Source of the DNA: Anisodus tanguticus
Taxonomy: Eukaryota; Streptophyta; Magnoliopsida; Solanales; Solanaceae
Direction: 5' to 3'
NCBI GenBank assembly: GCA_034509755.1
Contig: CM067549.1
Span: 36,724,001 to 36,788,000, forward strand
Length of the DNA stretch: 64,000 bases
Numbering within the stretch: position 1 is the first letter of the stretch; each line of letters opens with the position of its first letter. The position numbers were made by a program, and so were the translations under genes. Positions 1-9,439 of this stretch are shown piece after piece. The notes beneath the pieces were generated by a model, which searched no databases, was not told where the DNA came from, and saw only the letters and a list, made by a program, of their open reading frames with translations.

Positions 1-34
1 ATTTACCAACGTGGAATACTTTGTCATTTGGCCA

Positions 35-135
35 ATAACAGTCCATAATTCTATGTCTCAAACGTATTACATACGTACCAATATCTCTTTCACTAATGAA
101 ATTTGTGATACTTGGCACTACGTGTGCACTTGTGT
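35..135 (-). repeat. diverged LTR fragment of the A/B/D Copia family
   Basis: Blocks here (for example accaatatctctttca followed by atgaaattt and then cttggc.ctacg) line up in order with the LTR end seen at about 1630-1690 and 6930-6990, with many substitutions. I read it as an old, diverged minus-oriented LTR remnant of the same or a sister family. The ends are uncertain. From about 141 to 529 I see no gene or recognisable element. Confidence 0.4.
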
Positions 136-529
136 GGAAACGGCGTTTTCGACGTGCGGGCCCAATTGTTCAAGTCATAAATTAATAGGATACTTATTTC
201 CACATTTAGTAAATTTCGTGGTTGTGGAGAAATGTGGAAAGGGGGTGAGGAGTAAAGCCAAGGAACTGAGTGAAATGATGAATGTAAAAAGGGATGAACA
301 AAGATGGTTTGGTGGAAGGCACTTTGCAGTAGCAAATTATCTGCAATAAGATTTAAGAGTTATCACTGGTATTTCATAAATGTAATTTAAATGGTTATAT
401 TTATATGTCATTTATCCTCTTTATGTGCTTTCAACACACGCTTATTATAAAATAATACTTGTTTGCGCTTAACCTGATCATCAAAATACTCTACACGAGC
501 AATAATTGTGTGCATGTAAGACGGAATAC

Positions 530-534
530 GAAAA
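530..534. repeat. target-site duplication of element A (left copy)
   Basis: The five bases GAAAA directly precede the LTR start TGTTGG at 535. The same five bases follow the other LTR end at 7115-7119. This is the 5-bp duplication expected of Copia integration, and it fixes both ends of element A. Confidence 0.9.
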
Positions 535-1802
535 TGTTGGGAGATTTTTCTCTTTATGGTACTTTATAAAGCAGTACGGGAAGTATTTAACTATTACAAG
601 TATTCGAAAGGATAAACAGAGATTCAATAATTCAACATGAAATCTGAAAATTACAATTGTTACACAAGTAAAAACTGGAAATTCCAGTTTTGTAGAAAAC
701 GGAAAAATGTAAATTGGTTTTTGCTGAGTCGAGTGTAGCACTCTGTCCTTAAGACAATATTGCCCCGTATGTATCCTTTATACGTCCTGGACAATTTGTC
801 TCCCAAGATAAAACAACAATGGAACCCTTGAGCAAAGGAAACTCAAGAGCTACCGTGAAGAATATTGAGTAACGAAATGATGCTTGGAAGTTGTAGGAAG
901 AAAACTATTTCGGTTGTGTATTTTCGTGCACTTTTTTCTACATCTCGTTTCGTATTTTCGTGCATATGTCTTAGTGCTCAACAATGGTGTAAGGGGGTGT
1001 TTATATAGGTGAGGGAGGGGCTGAAAAACTGTCTCCATAATAGCCAAATAATGGCCATTATGGAGGTAGTAAAGCCACCAACATAAATGGTGAAAGACCA
1101 ACGGATTTGGCCATTATAGGAGGAGTAATTCAGCCAAAATAAATGGCTGAATTGAGTGCTTGGCAACCGCTTTGACCGTGTCCGGATTCTGGAAACTTGA
1201 GGGACCAAACGCACATCTTGAAACTTCGGGGACCAAACTGTAAATCGAAAGAATTCGGTCCGAACTGTACATCTGGAAACTTCTGGGATCAAACTGTACT
1301 TCTGGCAAAGTTTTCTGGCCCAAAAAGATAATATCAGAAGACCCACAGCCCACGACCCGTGACCCGAGAACCCGAGAACCCGGAACTCGGAACCGGAACC
1401 GGAACCGGACCGGACGGGACGGGCGGCGGCGGCGCGCGCGTGGTCTTTCCTCAAACCGAAGCACATCTAGGTCCTCCCTCCTTTAAACACATGGGATACC
1501 CCTTGGGGTCCCAAACCCCAAACCAATTTCGAATCTTATATACACAACAATTCTTTCTTCCTCTACCGATGAGGGAGAATTACACACAATACCACACTTT
1601 CCATGCTTCAAACACCTTACTTCGTGAACCAATATCTCTTTCATTTCTCAATGAAATTTGACGATTCTTGGCCCTACGGTTATCTACGTACTTAGTAGAT
1701 CATGCATGTGTGAAGAACCGGATTCTCCAACATACGTTACACTAGTGTTTAAGCCGTTAAAGTTGGTCGGTCGCAACTCCCGCCAAAGGCAAATTTCCAA
1801 CA
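535..1802 (-). repeat. 3' LTR of element A
   Basis: In plus orientation it starts TGTTGGGAG and ends TTTCCAACA, with inverted 6-bp tips. Immediately inside (1803-1816, atcccctcttgaaa) lies the complement of a purine-rich tract, which marks this as the 3' LTR of a minus-strand element. Tandem repeats of about 27 bp around aaactgtacatctg lie at about 1190-1320, and a GGAACC-type hexamer run lies at about 1390-1412. Confidence 0.9.
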
Positions 1803-2460
1803 ATCCCCTCTTGAAAGAGATTTTGGCGCACTCACATGGTGTCTTTTCATTTCCAAAGAATATTTCAAATGGACCGATGTTGCATAAGGAGAGGTAGCCT
1901 CACTTTGAACCTTCCATAGTTGAATACCATCGGACTTACTTACCTCAAGCGCGGTGAACGTGATGTCTTGAACTCGTCGTGTTTAGTGTAAGCCAAGACA
2001 ACGGTACCAACACAACAAATTCCCTTACTCTCTTCTTCGTAATGTTTTGTCCGTTTTGGCCATGGACAACGTCTTGGATTCTTAAGTGCGTTCAATTTGA
2101 GGCGGCCCGTCCTCGCACTTAAATAGGTGGTCTCCTACAAGGTATCCCGCTATACCCCACTTCACAAGTGTTAGGAACCATTAAAAGTTTCCCAAAGACC
2201 TAACCTCAATTGTTGAGGATCATTACAGTTTTGAAAACTTAACCTTTACCCATACCGCGATAGCACTTAACGTCTATCGCGGGAACGGCTTTGGATTTGG
2301 TGTTTCTTTTCGAAATCACTATCCGAAGTGCTCATGCTTCCACCGAAGCGATCAACCGAACCTTTACAACTTAGTTTTCCCATTGAACCAAATTACCGGG
2401 ATCTCCGGTTCGTAAGGTTGGGTTTCCACCGTATTGGTCCGTATATTTTGGGTTTTAAGC
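1803..2460 (-). other. conserved 3' noncoding segment of A
   Basis: About 640 bp between the RNase H remnant and the LTR. It matches the corresponding segments of B (12627-13261) and D (24223-24857) closely although no reading frame runs through it. It includes the stretch around ggccatggacaacgtcttgg at about 2060. Confidence 0.7.
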
Positions 2461-5400
2461 CCATTCCCATAGACAAAGGCGAACACTTGATCTCTAGGTA
2501 GTCCCTTAGTTTGTAAACAAGGAAGTGACACCCGTGATGATCAACGCCATACGGTCTTATGTCTCCGACAGATATGTCCAGACGCCGTCATCCGTGTCCT
2601 TCCTAAAGCCGACCGGCTAGCCACAATGTAGAACTGCAAGGCACGGGATTCTCCCAATAAGGGACGTCCTCTAATGAGTCGTGAAGTTACTCAACTTCTT
2701 TCATGCTTTGTATAAAGCGATAAACTCCGATACCATCATGAATCGGTCGATGCAAGTTTGCTTAGAGGATTTTCCAAGAACCACCATACACATTTACTTG
2801 TGGTTTTGGTGTTCTTCGTATCCGATGTCCAGCTTGCATCACCGTGTTCTCTCGTAACCGCTGGACATCCGTAATACTATAATCCGTAGATAAGCGAATA
2901 ATTCGTATATCGTCATATCCGACTTAACGCCTTCTATTGATCATGTATTAAGATCATCAGTGAACCTTAGTTCAACTGATCTGTTTGTTGGACGATACCA
3001 GGTCGGTTGTAGTGTGTACAATACCAGGTCGGTTGTAGTGTGTACAATACATTGAACTACACGTGACCTGAGCATATCGCTCCTTGTCTATGGGTGCACT
3101 ATGATTCCAATTAGTTCTATGATTCATATCCATTGGTGGCTTCAACGAGACTGTCAACTATCGACCAGTCCGTTAGATGTCTTAGAAATCCAATTCCTAA
3201 GATGTCATCTGTGATACTCATATCTTTCATATCGAGACTTTGTTTCAATATGATTTTCACTCTAAGACCGTTGGTTTTCCAACTCGTTGGCTTTCTAACT
3301 TCGAGTCAATATTTCGTGATCGATTCATTGTTTCGTTTTATCCGAGACTTTTAGGACCAAAATGTTAACATTTCGTGGACCAAAATGAAAGTTCGGAAGA
3401 AGCCCAACAGCTTCAAAGAACCAATTCGATCCTCTTCTTCCAACTCTCCGGTTTGGAAGGTCGTTTCAACACCCATGCCATGTAAGATTACAATGGCCCC
3501 GGATGTGAAGCTACTCACAGGGGAGCACTTTTTACAACCCAAAGGTTCTTTTCCTGGAAGATTAACTATTACACACGTATGGTTCTATATATGGAATCTA
3601 TTTCTCCCTTTAGCTTCTTTCCAAAGCAGCGCTTTTGGAGATAACAATTATTTGTTAATTGTCCATGGTTCGTTCTCAACCATACAAGCTAGAAGGACTG
3701 GAACAAGTCTTTGTCCCCTCTTTGCTCCGTCTTGGTTCAACATCTAGAATCCCCGAGTTCTCAGATCCGGAATATTAAGTTCGGATAGACAAAGAACTTT
3801 CGAGTCATGAAGATACGGAACGTCTAGTTCCGGACAGTCAGGCCCTCGCGGGTTCTTGGTGCCCTTGAGCAATTACTCATTTTTTCCTTTTCCAAGGAAA
3901 GTTATCTCCAAAGAATTCAGCATTCTTTGACGCCAAGAGGCGATCAACACTACTGTTATTTGCGGATCCAAAGGATATGCAATCTACGATCTTAGGTCGA
4001 ACTTGACCTGTTTCGGTAGCCCATCTTTTACCAAGCTACCCCTCATAATTTGGGCGTACGACTTCGCGCTTGGCTAACACCGTTAGACGAGGTGAGAAAT
4101 GAACATTCGTTTAATGAACGATGCTTCACATTCTCCCCCTCTATCACTACGAATTTCTCAATCCGTAGGCTTAGTTGATTTTCAACTTCGCTTTGTAGGC
4201 TTCAACAACTTCATCTTTGCTTTTCAATAAACAAAGGATTCCATACGTTGTACCATCATCAATGAAGATCACAACGTACTTGTCTCCCCCTCTATTTTGT
4301 ATAAACTTCTAATCACCCAAGTAGGTGTGACTAAGTTCTAGAGGAGCGGTGCTTCTTTCGCTATTCCCTTGACGGAATTTGGAAAGGTGATTTTGCCTTC
4401 TCTTCGTCTACCTCACATTCATTTTGAGGGTTTATGTCGACAGTAGGCAACAATCTCAACATCGTTAGCTTTTGAATGACTTGCTATTTAACGTGTCTTA
4501 ATCTATGATGTCATAGATGCACGGATTACAATATATCATTCATTTGGCTATAGACATATTGTACCACTCTTAGTTATTACGGACCTGTTGGACTAGTCTC
4601 AAATCAGATTTGACCAACAACGTCCTTTAACCAAGTTAGGAACATGTATCACCTCTTTTAGAGTGATCTCATTCCTTGAAGTCCTATTGAGGACAACCTC
4701 TCCAGCCGCTTCTACTTTAGAGGTGGCGTTGCTTCACATGAACAACCTCTTGCCCGTGGTTAGGGCGTAACCGGATCATTTGTGATCTAGATACTCTGGC
4801 CTACTCCAGTTGCTTTGGCAGACTGAGTGTCCAATTTCTTTACTGCCTTTTCTTTAGGCCTTCAGATCATTTAAGACCTGGAAACTGTGGCCCACCTTAC
4901 TAGGTGTCCATTATTTTTCCTATGAAATGAATTTTTGGCACCACTCCAGTCGCCCGGAGGCTTTATATGACTGAGTGTCCAATATCATCATATCAAAGGA
5001 ATTTTGGCCCACTCCAGTCGGCGCGGAAGCTTTGTATGATTGAGTGTCCAATATCATCCTATCAAAGGAATTTTGGCCCACTCCAGTCGCCGGAGGCTTT
5101 ATGTGACCGAGTGTCCAATATCATCCTATGAAGGATCTTCTTGCCAAATAGTATGACAGGCTCAACGTCTTTAGCTTTTAGTCTTCTTCCGTTATGATTG
5201 GTGCCCAGATAATTCTTGGCGCTTACTTAAGAGTGGTAACGCTTTTCGCACGAACAAGTGGATCTTACTCCCTCGTATGTGCGAACATACTTTACACACT
5301 TTAGTAATTACACTTAAAAGAACGGATCTTCTTAAGTCGTTTACAAAATCCAATCTTTAAACGGAAAAGAAGATGAGATTAAACTTCTGATTTGTTAAAG

Positions 5401-5830
5401 CATAAGGAATATAAATTATTTTCATATTCCTCCTTACTTTAATCCATTTTTAATCAGACATAATTTAATATTTATTCTTGACAAGTAAGAAAAACTACTT
5501 ATCCCAATTTCGGATTCTGGCTCACTTCAGTCACTTCATCAGAGTGAGTGTCCATTTCCTTCTCACCATTATTCGGATCCTTTGTCTGGGACAGATATAG
5601 GCCTTCTGCTACAAGATAGAATAACATCTTCGCCTCTTCTCCTCTTGTCCCAGGTTGACATCCTCGGGCTCTCGAGAGCGCTTGTTCCCACCAGTCTTGG
5701 TAGCGGTGACACCATGAACACGTTCATCATCATCACTCTCTTCTACCAGAAAACCATTTCCATATCCAGATTTGGTGACACAACTTTTGACCGACATCTT
5801 TCGAACACTAATAGTAATACAATACAAATA
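2460..5830 (-). pseudogene. gag-pol remnants of element A
   Basis: Read on the minus strand, the interior keeps recognisable but broken pieces of a Copia polyprotein. A gag N-terminal part with a block like the other copies' MLFYL segment lies near 5620. Protease and pre-integrase traces are at about 4440-4700, and an integrase part at about 4110-4330 matches D near 27130-27330. The start of RT, with a LEEE block like that of B and D, is at 3351-3542. An RT end with ERYAQV at 2972-3157 is like ERYARV in B. The segment that should carry the YVDD catalytic motif is shortened, and I cannot find the motif. No frame is open for more than about 85 codons, so no polyprotein can be made. Confidence 0.75.
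4929..5130 (-). repeat. tandem repeat of about 69 bp inside A
   Basis: About three head-to-tail units containing cactccagtcg and gactgagtgtccaatatcat. More diverged single units lie near 4795-4835 and 5515-5560. On the minus strand the units read as about 23 residues around LDTQSYKAS..TGVGQ, so this looks like an amplified protein module in the gag part. Copies B and D do not have it. Confidence 0.75.
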
Positions 5831-5841
5831 TTGTCTTAAGT

Positions 5842-7114
5842 TGTTGGGAGATTTTTCTCTTTATGATACTTTATAAAGCAGTACGGAAAGTATTTAACTA
5901 TTACAAGTATTCGAAAGGATAAACAGAGATTCAATAATTCAACATGAAATCTGAAAATTACAATTGTTACACAAGTAAAAACTGGAAATTCCAGTTTTGT
6001 AGAAAACGGAAAAATGTAAATTGGTTTTTGCTGAGTCGAGTGTAGCACTCTGTCCTTAAGACAATATTGCCCCGTATGTATCCTTTATACGTCCTGGACA
6101 ATTTGTCTCCCAAGATAAAACAACAATGGAACCCTTGAGAAAGGAAACTCAAGAGCTACCGTGAAGAATATTGAGTAACGAAATGATGCTTGGAAGTTGT
6201 AGGAAGAAAACTATTTCGGTTGTGTATTTTCGTGCACTTTTTTTTCTGCATCATCTGTTTCGTATTTTCGTGCATATGTCTTAGTGCTCAACAATGGTGT
6301 AAGGGGGTGTTTATATAGGTGAGGGAGGGGCTGAAAAAATCTGCCTCCATAATAGCCAAATAATGGCCATTATGGAGGTAGTAAAGCCACCAACATAAAT
6401 GGTGAAAGACCAACGGATTTGGCCATTATAGGAGGAGTAATTCACCAAAATAAATGGCTGAATTGAGTGCTTGGCAACCGCTTTGATCGTCCAGATTCGG
6501 AAACTTGAGGGACCAAACGCACATCTTGAAACTTCAGGGACCAAATCAGTAAATCGAAAGAATTCGTCCCGAACCGTACATCTGAAACTTCGGGATCAAA
6601 CCGTACTTCGGCAAAGTTTTACGGCCCAAAAAGATAATATCGAAGACCCACAGCCCACACCCCACGACCCGTGACCCGAGAACCCGAGAACCCGGAACTC
6701 GGAACCGGAACCGGAACCGGACCGGACGGGACGGGCGGCGGCGGCGCGCGCGTGGTCTTTCCTCAAACCGAAGCACATCTAGGTCCTCCCTCCTTTAAAC
6801 ACATGGGATACCCCTTGGGGTCCCAAACCCCAAACCAATTTCGAATCTTATATACACAACAATTCTTTCTTCCTCTACCGATGAGGAAGAATTACACACA
6901 ATACCACACTTTCCATGCTTCAAACACCTTACTTCGTGAACCAATATCTCTTTCATTTCTCAATGAAATTTGACGATTCTTGGCCCTACGGTTATCTACG
7001 TACTTAGTAGATCATGCATGTGTGAAGAACCGGATTCTCCAACATACGTTACACTAGTGTTTAAGCCGTTAAAGTTGGTCGGTCGCAACTCCCGCCAAAG
7101 GCAAATTTCCAACA
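5842..7114 (-). repeat. 5' LTR of element A
   Basis: 1,273 bp, starting TGTTGGGAG and ending TTTCCAACA in plus orientation. A TATATAA box (minus strand, 6311-6317) suggests the promoter. U3-type tandem repeats lie at about 6485-6620 and a GGAACC run at about 6702-6722. On the minus strand the interior begins ACTTAAGACAATATT directly after the LTR and does not resemble a tRNA-Met primer site. Confidence 0.9.
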
Positions 7115-7119
7115 GAAAA
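7115..7119. repeat. target-site duplication of element A (right copy)
   Basis: GAAAA, identical to 530-534. The 81 bp that follow (7120-7200) are unassigned DNA separating A from B. The last five bases before B are GTGAA; their partner was lost when the right end of B was cut. Confidence 0.9.
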
Positions 7120-7200
7120 TACTTACATCGTAGCCTACAGTTGAATTGAAAAAGAAGTACGACTACTATATATTCCATAAGTTTTTTACTACCGTGTGAA

Positions 7201-8396
7201 TGTTGGAAATTAGCCTTTGGCGGGAGTTGCGACCGACCAACTTTAACGGCTTAAACACTAGTGTTACGTATGTTGGAGAATCCGGTTCTTCACACATGCA
7301 TGATCTACTAAGTACGTAGATAACCGTAGGGCCAAGAATCGTCAAATTTCATTGAGAAATGAAAGAGATATTAGTTCACAAAGTAAGGTGTTTGAAGCAT
7401 GGAAAAGTGTGGTGTGTGATCAATTCTCCCTCATCGGTAGAGGAAGAAAGAATTGTTGTGTATATAAGACTCGAAATTGGTTTGGGGTTTGAGACCCCAA
7501 GGGGTATCCCATGTGTTTAAAGGAGGGAGGACCTAGATGTGCTTCGGTTCAAGAAAAGACCACACGCGCGCCGCCGCCGCCCGCCCGGTCCGGTCCGGTT
7601 CCGAGTTCACAGGTCACGGGTCGTGGGCTGTGGGTCTTCTGATTTATCTTTTTGGGCCAGAGAACTTTGCCAGAAGTACAGTTTGATCCCAGAAGTTTCA
7701 AATGTACATTGAACCGAATTCTTTCGTATGTACATTTGGTCCCCGAAGTTTCAAGATGTACAGTTTGGTCCCTGAAGTTTCCAGAAAGTCAGAATTTTGG
7801 CAGAAGAGAACAGAAACGTCAAGCACTCAATCAACCATTTATTTTGGCTGAATTACACCTCCTATAATGGCCAATCCGTTGGTATTTCTCTCCATTTATT
7901 TGGTGGCTTTACTACCTCCATAATGGTCATTATTTGGCCAATAATGGTTGGTATGGGGGCAGTCAAACAGTCCCTTCCTCACCTATATAAACACCCCTTA
8001 CACCATTATTGAGACACACTTGATATACACGAAAATATACAACCAGAAATCAGTTCTTCCTATAACTTCCAAGCATCATTTCGTTATTCAATATTCTTCA
8101 CGGTAGCTCTTGAGTTTCCTTTGCTCAATTGTTCCATTGCTATTTTATCTTGGAAGACGAATTGTCTAGGACGTATAAAGGATACATACGGGGCAATATT
8201 GTCTTAAGGACAGAGTGACACACTCGACTCAGCAAAAACCAAAGCAGTTTTCAGTTTTCTTGTTCAACAAACCTTGTAATTTTAGTTTTATTGTTCTATT
8301 GTAATTTTCAGTTTTCTAGTTGAATTGTAATTTCAATTCTTACATAAGCAGTTACTTGTAATTTCTGTTTCCTGCAAATCCTTGTAAAACCCAACA
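7201..8396 (+). repeat. 5' LTR of element B
   Basis: 1,196 bp, TGTTGGAAAT...AACCCAACA. It holds two candidate TATA boxes (TATATAAG at about 7461 and TATATAA at about 7984), a tandem set of about 27-bp units around tgtacagtttggtcc (about 7674-7795), and a near-palindrome around ttatttggccaataatgg at about 7930. It is the inverse of A's 5' LTR. Confidence 0.92.
7984..7990 (+). promoter_or_regulatory. candidate TATA box in the LTR of B
   Basis: TATATAA in the context cacctatataaacacccc, conserved in A (complement at 6311-6317) and D (complement at 29502-29508). It lies downstream of the U3-type repeats and about 405 bp before the LTR end, a reasonable U3/R position. The earlier TATATAAG near 7461 is the alternative. 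Confidence 0.55.
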
Positions 8397-8434
8397 ACTT
8401 AAGACAATATTTTGCTTACGGTAACTGCAATAAC

Positions 8435-9439
8435 ATGGCTGGAAATATGACCGATGTTGCTGCTACTGCTGATGCCTCTCGAGGCAACGTTGCTGCCTTC
8501 CCCGTCACTGCCGCTACTGGTCAAGGGAGTAAAACTGTTGCCTTCACTGCTGCTGCTGCTGCCACTGTTCAAGGCAGTAACACCGCTGCCTTCCCGACTA
8601 CTGGTGCTACACCTTCTTCCTCACACCACCATGATCGCCCTGAAAAATTCATGGGATCAGAATTTAAGAGATGGCAGCAAAATATGTTGTTCTACTTAAC
8701 AGTTATGGGCATGGCCCGGTTCCTTACGGAAGATCCTCCACAAGCTGGAGATGAAATGAACTCTTCGCCAAATGAAACGGGTAAAGGCGGCCTTGGTATC
8801 CATGTCATTAATGGCATGAAGATGGTTCGTGACGCTTGGAATCATAGCGATTTCATGTGCAAGAATTATATACTGAACTGCTTAGCAGACCCTCTCTACA
8901 CGGTTTATTACACCGTTGGCACTGCCAAAGAGCTGTGGGAAAAACTGCAAAAGAAGTACAACGCACAAGATGCGGGTACTAAGAAGTTCATCGTTGGGAA
9001 ATTTCTAAAATTCCAAATGGTGGACAGCAAGACAGTGATGTCCCAAGTCCAGGAATTCCAAATGATTATACATCACCTGGATTTGGAAGGATTGAAACCA
9101 AACGAGCAGTTTTTGGTTGCATCGCTGATTGAAAAGTTACCTCCTTCATGGAATGAGTTTATGAGTTACTTAAAACTCAAGACAAAGGAGATGACCTTTG
9201 AAGAGCTTGTTATCAAACTCCAAATCCAGGAAGATAACAAGAAGGCCTTACCTAGGGGCAGACAAACTGCTGAGGCTAAGGCAAATCTGGCTGAGGCCAA
9301 AGGGAAAACAAGCAACAAGCGGAAGTTCCACAAAGACGGTAAAGCCCCCGCAGCGGAGACGTTCAGAGGTAACTGTCATCACTGTGGGAAACCTGGTTAT
9401 AGGATCAAGGATAGCCGCAAGCTCAAGACTGAGCAATAA
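8435..9439 (+). CDS. gag: gag of Copia element B
   Basis: A 334-codon open frame giving the capsid and nucleocapsid polyprotein that packages element RNA into cytoplasmic virus-like particles. The ATG at 8435 lies 39 bp after the LTR and matches the start in D. Residues 1-65 are Ala/Thr/Val-rich with repeated GQGSKT/VQGSNT-like blocks. Residues from about 70 carry a Copia gag N-terminal segment (HDRPEKF...RWQQNMLFYL), then a UBN2-type capsid domain (LWEKLQKKYN to about residue 270). Near the C-terminus the zinc knuckle reads CHHCGKPGYRIKDS, so the expected His and last Cys of CX2CX4HX4C are lost; D keeps both. The frame ends in TAA and pol continues in the same frame after it. Confidence 0.85.
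   Translation: MAGNMTDVAATADASRGNVAAFPVTAATGQGSKTVAFTAAAAATVQGSNTAAFPTTGATPSSSHHHDRPEKFMGSEFKRWQQNMLFYLTVMGMARFLTEDPPQAGDEMNSSPNETGKGGLGIHVINGMKMVRDAWNHSDFMCKNYILNCLADPLYTVYYTVGTAKELWEKLQKKYNAQDAGTKKFIVGKFLKFQMVDSKTVMSQVQEFQMIIHHLDLEGLKPNEQFLVASLIEKLPPSWNEFMSYLKLKTKEMTFEELVIKLQIQEDNKKALPRGRQTAEAKANLAEAKGKTSNKRKFHKDGKAPAAETFRGNCHHCGKPGYRIKDSRKLKTEQ

Larger units (their letters stand above)
535..7114 (-). mobile_element. Copia LTR retrotransposon A, decayed interior
   Basis: A 6.58-kb LTR retrotransposon on the minus strand, bounded by two LTRs of about 1.27 kb (535-1802 and 5842-7114) and by a perfect 5-bp duplication (GAAAA). It belongs to the same family as copies B (7201-13512) and D (22997-30260): the LTRs and the 3' noncoding segment are plainly alike. 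The 4.0-kb interior is shorter than the 4.9 kb in D and carries only scattered gag, protease, integrase, RT and RNase H remnants. The LTR pair differs by only a few scattered changes, so the copy integrated much more recently than its interior decayed. It was probably moved in trans. Confidence 0.92.

Noticed and set aside
1359..1661. Open frame crossing the GGAACCGGAACC run in the LTR (also at 6671-6973)
   Set aside because: It lies wholly in the LTR, repeats in each copy because the LTR repeats, and resembles no protein.
4929..5130. CRISPR-like array
   Set aside because: Units are directly adjacent, with no unique spacers, and lie inside a plant retrotransposon.
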